From Delphinapterus leucas (taxonomy: Eukaryota; Chordata; Mammalia; Artiodactyla; Monodontidae), in contig NW_022097999.1 of NCBI RefSeq assembly GCF_002288925.2, forward strand, positions 13,304,654-13,368,653: a stretch of DNA of 64,000 bases, read 5' to 3'. The notes below the pieces were generated by a model. That model was given only the letters and a program-made list of their open reading frames with translations, made no database searches and was not told the DNA's origin. Made by a program: the position numbers and the translations under genes. Positions 12,002 to 22,597 of the stretch are shown one piece after another. How positions within the stretch are numbered: position 1 is the stretch's first letter; every line of letters begins with the position of its first letter.

Positions 12002-12908
12002 AAGAAACGACAAAAAAATTTGTTACAGACGAAGGAGCAAGGTAAAAACGTACAAGACCAAATAAATGAAGACGAAATAGGCAAACTACCTGAAAAAGAA
12101 TTCAGAGTAATGATAGTAAAGATGATCCAAAATCTCAGAAACAAAATGGAGAAAATACAAGAAACATTTAAAAAGGATCTAGAAGAACTAAAGAGCAAAC
12201 AAACAGTGATGAACAACACAATTACTGAAAGTAAAAATACTCTAGAAGGAATCAACAGCAGAATAACTGAGGCAGAAGAACGGATAAGTGAGCTGGAAGA
12301 TAAAATTATGGAATTAACTGCAAGGGAATAGAACAAAGAAAAAAGAATGAAAAGAATTGAGGACAGTCTCGGAGACCTCTGGGACAACATTAAACGCACC
12401 AACATTCAAATTATAGGGGTCCCAGAAGAAAAAGAGAAAAACAAAGGGCCTGAGAAAATATTTGAAGAGATTATAGTCGAAAACTTTCCTAACATGGGAA
12501 AGGAAATAGTCAATCAAGTCCAGGAAGCACAAAGAGTACCATACAGGATAAACCCAAAGAGAAACACACCGAGACACATATTAATCAAACTATCAAAAAT
12601 TAAATAAAAAGAAAAAATATTGAAAGCAGCAAGGGAAAAGCAACAAATAACATACAAGGGAATCCACATAAGGTTAACAGCTGATCTCTCAGTAGAAACT
12701 CTGCAAGCCAGAAGGGAGTGGCAGGACATATTTAAAGTGATGAAAGGGAAAAACCTACAACCAAGTTTACTCTACCGAGCAAGGATCTCGAGCAAGGATC
12801 TCATTCAGATTCGACAGAGAAATTAAAACCTTTACGGACAAGCAAAAGTTAAGAGAATTCAGCACCAGTAAACCAGCTTTACAACAAATGCTAAAGGAAC
12901 TTTTCTAG
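12002..12908 (+). pseudogene. L1 ORF1 pseudogene (element A), RNA-binding chaperone
   Basis: ORF1p is the trimeric RNA-binding protein of the L1 particle. The homologous start codon of element B falls here at 12,002-12,004 and reads AAG instead of ATG. The frame then encodes a charged coiled-coil segment (heptad-like, around residues 25-105), an RRM-type block with IIGVPEE and IFEEIIVENFPNMGKE, and the C-terminal part with RLTADLSVETLQARREWQ. In-frame stops lie at 12,329-12,331 and 12,605-12,607. A 13-bp tandem duplication of gagcaaggatctc (12,777-12,802) shifts the frame before the original stop at 12,906-12,908. Subtracting the 13 bp gives 298 codons, the same as the ancestral length inferred for element B. 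Confidence 0.92.
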
Positions 12909-12972
12909 GCAGGAAACACAAGAGAAGGAAAAGACCTACAATAACAAACCCAAAACAATTACGAAAACAGTA

Positions 12973-15900
12973 ATAGGAACATACATATTGATTATAATCT
13001 TGAGTGTAAATGGATTAAATGCTTCAACCAAAAGACACAGACTGGGTAACTGGATAAAAAAACAAGACCCATACATATGCTGTCTACAAGAGACCCACTT
13101 CAGACCTAGGGACACATACAGACTGAAAGTGAGGGGATGGAAAAAGATATTCCATGCAAACGGAAATCAAAAGAAAGCTGGAGTAGCAATTCTCATATCA
13201 GACAAAGTAGACTTTAAAATAAAGACTATTACAAGAGACAAGGAAGGACACTACATAATGATCAAGGGATCAATCCAAGAAGAAGATATAACAATTGTAA
13301 ATATTTATGCACCCAACATAGGAGCACCTCAATACATAAGGCAAATGCTAACAGCCATAAAAGGGGAAATCGACAGTAACACAATAATAGTAGGGGACTT
13401 TAACACCCCACTTTCACCAATGGACAGATCATCCAAACTGAAAATAAAGAAACACAAGCTTTAAATGACACATTAAACAAGATGGACTTAATTGATATAT
13501 ATAGGAGATTCATCCCAAAACAACAGAATACACTTTCTTCTCAAGTGATCATGGAACATTCTTCAGGATAGACCATATCTATCCATTTGGGTCACAAATC
13601 AAGCTTGGTAAGTTTAAGAAAATTGAAATTGTAACAAGTATCTTTTCTGACCACAACACTATGAGACTAGATATCAATTACAGAAAAAAAACTGTAAAAA
13701 AAATACAAACACAGGAGGCTAAACAATACGCTACTAAATAACCAAGAGATCACTGCAGAAATCAAAGAGGAAATAAAAAAATACCTAGAAATAAGTGACA
13801 ATGAAAACATGATGACCCCAAACCTATGGGATGCAGCAAAAGCAGTTCTAAGAGGGAAGCTTACAGCAATACAATCCTACCTCAAGAAACAAGAAAATCT
13901 CAAATAAACAACCTTACCTTACACCTAAAGCAATTAGAAAAGAAGAACAAAAGAACCCCGAAGTTAGCAGAAGGAAAGAAATCATAAAGATCAGATCAGA
14001 AATAAATGAAATAGAAATGAAAGAAACAATAGCAAAGATCAATAAAACTAAAAGCTGGTTCTTTGAGAAGATAAAGAAAATTGATAAACCCTTAGCCAGA
14101 CTCATCAAGAAAAAAAGGGAGAAGACTCACATCAACAGAATTAGAAATGAAAAAGGAGAAGGAACAACTGATACTGCAGAAATACAAAGGATCATGAGAG
14201 ATTACTACAAGCAACTATATTCCAATAAAATGGACAACCTGGAAGAAATGGACAAATTCTTAGAAAAGCACAGCCTTCCGAGACTGAACCAGGAAGATAG
14301 AATATATCAACAGACCAATCACAAGCACTGAAATTGAAACTGTGATTAAAAATCTTCCAACAAACAAAGCCCAGGACCAGATGGCTTCACAGGCGAATTC
14401 TATCAAACATTTAGAGAAGAACTATCACCTATCCTTCTCAAACTCTTCCAAAATATAGCAGAGGGAGGAACACTCCCAAACGCATTTTATGAGGCCACCA
14501 TCACCGTGATACTGAAACCAGACAAAGATGTCACAGAAAAGAGAAAACAATAGGCCAATATCTCTGATGAACATAGATGCAAAAATCCTCAACAAAATAC
14601 CAGCAAACAGAATCCAACAGCACATTGAAAGGATCATACACCATGATCAAGTGGGGTTTATCCCAGGAAATCAAGGATTCTTCAATGTACACAAATCAAT
14701 CAATGTGATACACCATATTAACAAATTGAAGGAGAAAAACCATATGATCATCTCAATAGATGCAGAGAAAGCTTTTGACAAAATTCAACACCCATTTATG
14801 ATAAAAACTCTCCAGGAAATAGGCATAGAGGGAACCTACCTCAACATAATAAAGGCCATATATGACAAACCCACAGCCAACATCATTCTCAATGGTGATA
14901 AACTGAAACCATTTCCACTAAGATCAGGAACAAGAAAAGGATGCCCACTCTCACCACTATTATTCAACATAGTTTTGGAAGTTTTAGCCACAGCAATCAG
15001 AGAAGAAAAAGAAATAAAAGGAATCCAAATTGGAAAAGAAGAAGTAAAACTGTCACTGTTTGCAGATGACATGATACTATACTTAGAGAATCCTAAAGAT
15101 GCTACCAGAAAACTACTAGAGCTAATCAATGAACTTGGTAGAGTAGCAGGATATAAAATTAATGCACAGAAATCTCTGGCATTCCTATACATTAATGATG
15201 AAAAATCTGAAAGAGAAATTAAGGAAACACTCCCATTTACCATTGCAACAAAAAGAATAAAATACCTAGGAATAAACTTACCAAAGGAGTCAAAAGACCT
15301 GTATGCAGAAAACTATAAGACACTGATGAAAGAAATTAAAGATGATACAAACAGATGGAGAGATATACTATGTTCTTGGATTGGAAGAATCAATACTGTG
15401 AAAATAACTATACTACCCAAAGCAATCTACAGATTCAATGCAATCCCTATCAAACTACCAATGGCATTTTTTTTCACAGAACTAGAACAAAAAATTGCAC
15501 AATTTGTATGGAAACACAAAAGACCCTGAATAGCAAAACAATGTTGAGAAAGAAAAATAGAGCTGGAGGAATCAGGCTCCTGGACTTCAGACTATACTAT
15601 AAAGCTACAATAATCAAGACAGTATGGTACTGGCACAAAAACAGAAATATAGATCAATGGAACAGGATAGAAAGCTCAGAGATAAACCTCCATTGATAAA
15701 GGAGGCAAGAGTATACCATGGAGAAAAGACAGCCTCTTCAATAAGTGGTGCTGGGAAAACTGGACAGCTACATGTAAAAGAATGTAATTAGAACACTTCC
15801 TAATACCATACACAAAAATAAACTCAAAACGGATTAAAGACCTAAATGTAAGGCCAGACACTATAAAACTCTTAGAGGAAAACATAGGCAGAACACTGTA

Positions 15901-16756
15901 TGACATAAATTACAGCAAGATCCTTTCTGACTCACCGCCTAGAGTAAAAACAAAAATAAACAAATGGGACCTAATGAAACGTAAAAGCTTTTGCACAGCA
16001 AAGGAAACTATAAACAAGACGAAAAGACAACCCTCAGAATGGGAGAAAATATTTGCCAATGAAGCAACTGACAAAGGATGAATCTCCAAAATATACAAGC
16101 AGCTTATGCAGCTCAATATCAAAAAAACAAAAATCCAATCAAAAAATGGGCAGAAGACCTAAATAGACATTTCTCTAAAGAAGATATACAGATTGCCAAC
16201 AAACACATGAAAAGATCAACATCATCACTCACTAGAGAAATGCAAATCAAAACTACAATGAGGTATCACGTCACACCAGTCAGAATGGCCATCATCAAAA
16301 AATCTACAAACAATAAATGCTGGAGAGGGTGTGGAGAAAAGGGAACCCTCTTGCACTGTTAGTGGGGAATGTAAATTGATACAGCCACTATGGAGAACAG
16401 TATGGAGGTTCCTTAAAAAACTAAAAATAGAACTACCATATGACCCAGCAAACCCACTGCTGGGCATATACCCTGAGAAAACCATAACTGAAAAAGAGTT
16501 ATGTACCAAAATGTTCATTGCAGCTCTATTTACAATAGCCAGGACATGGAAGCAACCTAAGTGTCCATCAACAGATGAATGGATAAAGAAGATGTGGCAC
16601 ATATATACAATGGAATATTACTCAGCCATAAAAAGAAAGGAAATTGAGTTATTTGCAGTGAGGTGGATGGACCTAGAGTCTGTCATACAGAGTGAAGTAA
16701 GTCAGAAAGAGAAAAACAAATACCGTATGCTAACACATATATATGGAATTTTTTAA
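12973..16756 (+). pseudogene. L1 ORF2 pseudogene (element A), endonuclease/reverse transcriptase
   Basis: ORF2p nicks target DNA with an APE-like endonuclease and primes reverse transcription there. The start codon has become ATA (12,973-12,975). The endonuclease part is readable to about 13,450 (CCLQETHF, IVGDFNTPLSPMDRSS), where a 4-nt deletion relative to element B breaks the frame. Further shifts follow to 14,520. A 333-codon open piece (14,528-15,529) keeps the RT core with the FADDMILY catalytic box. It ends where a TGA replaces an apparent CGA codon, as expected from CpG decay. The cysteine-rich end is readable to 16,756. The element is inactive beyond doubt. Confidence 0.93.
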
Positions 16757-17112
16757 AAAATGGTTCTGAAGAACCTAGGGGCAGGACAGGAATAAAGACA
16801 CAGACGTAGAGAATGGACTTGAGGACACGGGAGAGGGAAGGGTAAGCTGGGAGGAAGTAAGAGAGTAGCACTGACATATATACACTACCAAATGTAAAAT
16901 AGATAGCTAGTGGGAAGCAGCTGCATGGTACAGGGAGATCAGCTCAGTGCTTTGCGACCACCTAGATGGGTGGGATAAGGAGGGTGGGAGGGAGATGCAA
17001 GAGGTAGGGGATATGGGGATATACGTATGCATATAGCTGATTCACTTTGTTATACAGCAGAAAATAACACAACACTGTAAAGCAATTATACTCCAATAAA
17101 GATGTTAAAATA
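16757..17112 (+). other. L1 element A 3' UTR
   Basis: It contains the purine-rich, G-tract block gggtgggataaggagggtgg that recurs in element B, then ttatactccaataaagatgtt with an aataaa signal at 17,095, and an AT-rich tail. Confidence 0.85.
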
Positions 17113-17215
17113 AATAAATTCATTCATTCCCAGGTCCCTCCCCTGCTGACTCTGATTCACTTGGTTGGAGATGGGATCAAGGAATCTGTCTTTTTGACAA
17201 CCTCTCCGATGTGGT
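17113..17215 (+). mobile_element. Second MER5A, right part
   Basis: cccaggtccctcccctgctg and tctgattcacttggttggag follow the MER5A order after the L1. The join with 10,205-10,246 gives one continuous element. Confidence 0.6.
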
Positions 17216-19109
17216 TAGTTAGGGTTCTAAATTAGGGTCCAGTGGCAGCGGTGGGAATGAAGAGCAGGTTATGCCAAGCAAAATAAAACTAGAAAAGATT
17301 AAAATTTCAACACTACTTATACTTGCTTTTATACACTCCCAGCTTAAAACCCACCAAAACTACCAAATTTGAGTATGGTTTATTAAACTGACATTTTTAA
17401 CCTAAGGTGGCTTTATTTTGACTCACAGTGTATATACTTTAATTTAGTCTTTTACTTTTGTTTTTAACTGAATCATGAGAGCAAGAGATTTCAGAAGCCT
17501 AAGAGGTACCATTCTGTTTTGGGGTACATCTGCTTTAGAGAATGGGTTTAATAACATCTCATGGTAAAGTCTCACTTTAGCCTAATTTTTGAAAAACCCT
17601 TGGTTGTATTTTCAAAGAACTTCCAAATTCTGCTTGTTATGTCCTTCAAAGCATGAAATATGCAGTAAAGCAAGTACTATACTTCCCTCAGTAATAAGAA
17701 TCATGATTTTTTAATTTTAAATAAAAGATGGAATAACATAATGTTTTCTCTTGAAGACAGGTAGAGTGGAACTTAAACTTTCCTCCATCTGTTAAGGCAA
17801 TCAAAGAAGATAGAAAATCACACAAAATTGCAATACATTCTTAAACCTTAACTAATCTGATCACATTCTGGGCTAGAAAACTGTACATTGATCTCAGAAG
17901 CTGAATGACATAAAATATATTGATGTGCATTAAGCGTCAGGGCAAGAGCACTTGATGCTAATAGCAAGAGCACTTGGTGAGAGTCAGAAGACTCTCTGGG
18001 AGACCTCAGGCTTCAATTTTATACCTGTGTGATGGGGAATGGGTAGAGAAACATCAGTAGTTTTCAAACCAGAAGGCTTGAGTTTTTCAGAGGCATTGGT
18101 AAGTTTCTACAAATGTTTAATATTAACAGTTTTCTTATTAAAAATATATCTTTGTTTAAAATTTATAAGAAAAACAACATGCACACTAAATAGGTTACAT
18201 AGTAAATTTGAATATATAGACACTACCAACTTGTGCTCTCAGGTTAACTCGTCGTGGAGCTTCTCCTGCTCACAAATATATGTATTTGAACTTGTAAATG
18301 TGTCACTGACTAGGAAGCTTTTTATCTGCTCTAGTCTTTTTCTTTTCTTTTTAATCCAGGACTATATTGGCATAAAGGCTGTGATTACATAAAATCTTTA
18401 AATTCTACTGGATGAGAGTACAGATGTTATCAACCCCTCCTTATACTTGTTCCTATACGATGTGGTTATGGAACAAAACAGAGTAGATTTATTACTCTAT
18501 AAAATAACTTGATAATTACAAAATAGAAGTATTTAAGTGTTAAGATACTAACAAAGTGGTAAAAATGTAATCGTTTTTGTACTGGGACTGGAAAAGCAAT
18601 GGCAGAAAAAATTGATGGAATAGTGGATCACAGAAAACACAGGCCTTAAAATGTCATTAGATGTTGTGTAGATAAACACTAGCAGTTAAAATTATGTAAG
18701 CATTTTTCAAAACACTATTGGATAATGTTATACAAATTGATACATACTGTTAATTTTATTAGGATGAGGCTTTTAAATTGTAGACCTTTCAGAGTCATTT
18801 GCAGACCTATCAGTAGTGATGCCAGAATTTATTCTTTTACACTAAAGTTTTCTGACTGATATAAGGCAGTTGTCAAAACAGTAGTCAAATAAAATAAGAA
18901 ATTACTATTATTTCTACCTTAAGTACATTCATTAAATGTAAGTTTATCAACTTGGAAATCTTACTGATATTTAAATAAACTGAATAGCTCAATTTAGGCT
19001 TATAACACTGCCATACTTACCACCTCAGATAAAATATTAGTGATGAATCAAAACAGGATTTGGATTCAAAATGCAAAATAAAATTAATTTTTCTGCGTGA
19101 AAATTATGA
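17216..19109. other. Unassigned AT-rich DNA
   Basis: About 1.9 kb without a repeat I can name or a convincing open frame. Confidence 0.4.
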
Positions 19110-19743
19110 GCAAAAATCTGGCCCAAGATGGAAGAGCCAGCAGGCTCAGTGTCTGGTGAGGAGTCTTTCCTTTGTTGTCAAAGGCTGCCTTCTCACTGTG
19201 TCCTTACACGGCGAACAGAGGGGGAAGGCGCTCTGATGTCTCTTCTTTTTTTTTTTTTAATTAATTTATTTATTTTCGGCTGCGCTGCGTCTTTGTTGCT
19301 GTGCGTGGGCTTTCTCTAGTTGCAGCAAGCGGGGGCTACTCTTCGTTGCACTGCACGGGCTTCTCATTGCGGTGGCTTCTCTTGTTGCAGAGCACAGGCT
19401 CTAGGTATGCGGGCTTCAGTAGTTGTGGCATGTGGGCTTCAGTAGTTATGGTATGTGGGCTCAGTAGTTGTGGTGCACGGGCTTACCTGCTCCGTGGCAT
19501 GTGGGATCTTCCTGGACCAGGGTTCAAACCCATGTCCCCTGCGTTGGCAGGAGGATTGTTAACCACCAGGGAAGTCCCTGATATCTCTTCTTATAAGCAC
19601 ACTAATCCTATTGGAGAAGAGCCCTACCCTAATCACCTCACTGAATCTTAATTACATCCTTATAGGCCCTACCTCCAAACGCAGTCACGTTGGGGGTTAG
19701 GGCTTCAATATATGAATGTGGGGGGGACACAATTCAATCCATA
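19110..19743 (+). mobile_element. MaLR-type LTR, 3' part, split by SINE
   Basis: Text before the SINE (gtgtctggtgaggagtcttt, cttctcactgtgtccttaca) and after it (ccctacctccaaacgcagtc, gggggttagggcttcaatat, ggggggacacaattcaatcc) follows the 3' half of a mammalian-wide LTR of the ERVL-MaLR type and ends in the expected CA (atagca). An inverted copy of the same family lies at 63,415. The exact subfamily is not assigned. Confidence 0.6.
19248..19577 (-). mobile_element. CHR-type SINE, long form
   Basis: The 15-bp TSD ctgatgtctcttctt / ctgatatctcttctt (19,233-19,247; 19,578-19,592) has one mismatch. It lacks the usual actgtgcc before accagggaag, a small internal deletion in the A-box region. Confidence 0.93.
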
Positions 19744-19952
19744 GCAGCCCCTGAGGTACCTGATCTTTAAAGAAATAACACTATTGAACAACTCATATGA
19801 GATATTATAAGATACATTTATTTTTCTCCAAACAATGCAGTTTTTAAACTAGCTGAGAAAACTGTTCATTGATTTCTCCAAAGTGATCACACATCAATTA
19901 GGAAAGTAACTCAGCTTTGGCACAAAAATTTACTATCACTACTTTTTTTTTT

Positions 19953-20064
19953 TTTGGCCTCACTCTGTGGCTTGTAGGATCTTAGTTCCCAGACCAGGGA
20001 TCAAACCCGAGGCCCTGGCAGTGAGATCACCAAGTTCTAACCACTGGACTGACAGGGAATTCCC
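19953..20064 (-). mobile_element. CHR-type SINE, minimal form
   Basis: It begins on the minus strand as gggaattccctgtcagtcca. The flanks tatcactacttt and taccactacttt (19,934-19,945; 20,065-20,076) form a 12-bp TSD with one mismatch. Confidence 0.85.
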
Positions 20065-20214
20065 TACCACTACTTTTTTGAATATGTGGATCAGTATAAC
20101 TAAAAAACTTTTTTTGACCAGATGTCAAGATGTTAAAAATAAATCTATTAGTATTTGCAGCTACTTGTCCATGTGAATCACAATTTTCCTGACATACTTT
20201 TATCTTAAAACCAA

Positions 20215-22265
20215 ATACTAGAAAACTTTCCCCTCAAATCAGGAACAAGACAAGGATACCTGCTTTTGCTACTTCTCAACATAGCACAGGAAGTTCTAAC
20301 CAAAGCAATTAGGCAAGAAAAAGATATAAAAGTTATCCAAATTGTAATGGAAAAGATAAAATTATCTCTATTTAAAGATGACATGATCTTCTATGCAGAA
20401 AACCATAAAGATTATACACATACACAAATACACAAACTATTACAGCTAATACATGAATTTTGCAAAGATGCAGGATACAAAACCAACATACAAAAACCAA
20501 TTATATTTCTATAAACTAGCAATGAAAAATGTAAAAAGGAAACTAAGAAAAACAGTTCCATTTACAATAGCATGAAAAGAATAAAATACTTAGGGATAAA
20601 TCTAACCAAGGAGGTGAAAGGCTTGCACACTGAAAACTATAAAACACTGCTGAATGAAATTAAAGAAGACCTAAATAAATGGAAAGACTTCCCATGTTCA
20701 TGGATAGGAAGACTTATCATTGTTAAGATGTCAATACTACCCAAAGCAATCTACAGATACAACACAATTCCTACCAGAATTCCAACAGGTTTTTTGCCAC
20801 AGAAATAGAGAGCTGATCCTCAAATTCATATGGAATTGCAAGGGGGCCCAAATGGCCAGGACAATCTTGGAAAAGAATAAAGCTGGAGGGCTCAAACTTC
20901 CCAACTTTGAAACTCAATACAAAGCCACAGTAATTAGAACAGTATGGAACTGGCATAAGGACAGGCATATAGACCACTTGAACAGAAGAGAGGGCCCAGA
21001 AGTAAACCCTCACAGTAAGATCAATTGATTTTCAAGAAGAGGCCAAGGGTACCATTCATTGGGGAAAGGACTGCTCAGAAAGTCTTTCAGTAGTGGTGCT
21101 GCGAAAACTAGATATCCTTCTGCAAATGAAAGAAGTTGGGGGACTTCCCTGATGGTCCAGTGGCTAGGCCTCCATGCTTCCACTGCACATGCCATGCAGT
21201 GGGAAAAAAAAGAAAAGAAAAGAAAGAAGTTGGATCCTTACCTCACACCTTATCTAAAAATTAACTCAAAATGGATCAAAGACCTAAACTTAAGAGCTAA
21301 AACTATAAAACTCTCAGAAGAAAACAATCCAACGGCTTCTTGACATTGAATTTCGCAATGATTTCATGGATATGACACCAGAAGCACAGGGAACAAAAGA
21401 AAAAATAGATAAATTGGACTTCATCAAAACCAAGAACTTTGGTGTATCAAAGGATACTATCAAGAAAGTGAGTAGACAACCTACAGAATAAGAGAACATA
21501 TTTCCAAATCACATGTCTAATAAGGGATTCATATGCAGATTATGTAAAGATCTCCTACAACTCAACAACAACAACAATAAACAACACAATTCAAAACAGT
21601 GCAAAGGGCTTAAATAGACATTTCTCCAAAGAAGATATACAAATGGCCAATAAGCACATGAAAAGATATTCAACATCATGAGTCATTAGGGAGATGCAAA
21701 TCAAAACCACAATGAGATTCCACGTCACACCAATTTGAATGCCTATTATCAAAACAACAAGAAATATCACATGTCGGTGAGGATTGGGAGAAATTGTGCA
21801 TTGCTGGTGAGAATGTTAAATGGTGTAGCCACTGTGGAAAACAGTATGGCAATTCCTTAAAAAGTTATACATAGAATGATCATATAATCCAGTAATTTCA
21901 CTTCTAAGTACATATCCAAGAATCAAAGACAGGGACTCAAACAGATAGTTGTACACCCACGCTTACAGCTGAATTATTCACAACAGCCAAAAGGTGGAAA
22001 CAACCCACGTGTCCATTGACAGATGAATGGATAAACTAAATACGATATACACACAGTGGCATATTATTCAACTATAGAAAGGAATGAAATTCTGATACAC
22101 ACTACAACATGGATGAACTATGAAAACATCATGCTTAGTGGAATAAGTCACACACAAAAAGACAAATATTGTATGATTCCACTTATATGTGGTACCTAAA
22201 AGAGTCAAACGCATAGAGACAGAAAGTAAAACAGTGGTTATCAGCGGCTGGAAGAGGGAGGAATG
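20215..22265 (+). mobile_element. Old L1, 5'-truncated (element C), ORF2 relic
   Basis: It starts inside the RT domain (tcaggaacaagacaaggata). Readable pieces include DDMIFYAENHK (20,266-20,514), [15 protein letters not shown] (20,572-20,808) and LILKFIWNCKGAQMARTIL, in different frames with stops. It runs into the 3' UTR at about 22,180 and is cut at 22,266-22,280 by element B, resuming at 29,135. It is clearly older and more diverged than A and B. A minimal SINE lies inside. Confidence 0.9.
21140..21221 (+). mobile_element. CHR-type SINE, very short 3'-lacking copy
   Basis: Only about 60 nt of the tRNA-like 5' part precede an (aaaag)n tail. The 12-bp TSD gaaagaagttgg (21,128-21,139; 21,222-21,233) shows that this truncated RNA was itself inserted. 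Confidence 0.9.
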
Positions 22266-22280
22266 GGGAGTTATTTTTTT

Positions 22281-22597
22281 TTTTTTTTTCATTTTAACAT
22301 CTTTATTGGAGTATACTTGCTTTACAATGGTATGTTAGTTTCAGCTTCACAACAAAATGAATCAGTTATATATATACATATGTTCCCATATCTCTTCCCG
22401 CTTGCGCCTCCCTCCCTCCCACCCTCCCTATCCCACCCCTCCAGGCGGTCACAAAGCACCGAGCTGATCTCCCTGTGCTATGCGGCTGCTTCCCACTAGC
22501 CATCTACCTTACGTTTGGTAGTGTATATATGTCCATGCCTCTCTCTCACTTTGTCACAGTTTACCCTTCCCCCTCCCCATAGCCTCAAGTCCATTTT
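22281..22597 (-). other. L1 element B 3' UTR
   Basis: Minus strand: after the ORF2 stop comes a block with gggtgggatagggagggtgg and further G runs (plus-strand C runs at 22,390-22,445). Then follow tatactccaataaagatgtt with an aataaa signal, and poly(A). Confidence 0.88.

Larger units (their letters stand above)
10247..17112 (+). mobile_element. Full-length LINE-1 (element A), decayed
   Basis: This is a 6.9-kb element with every L1 part in order: G-rich 5' UTR, ORF1, a roughly 64-bp spacer, ORF2, 3' UTR and an AT-rich tail. The TSD aataaattc (10,238-10,246 and 17,113-17,121) is short but supported by the MER5A text that becomes continuous when the element is removed. ORF1 and ORF2 carry many stops and shifts, so it cannot move. 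It contains one SINE. Protein similarity to element B is high by eye, so they belong to related lineages, but their 5' UTRs differ. Confidence 0.95.

Noticed and set aside
14528..15529. Reverse transcriptase as a possible novel RT system (retron or defence-like)
   Set aside because: The sequence is plainly L1 ORF2, with flanking ORF1, UTRs and TSDs.
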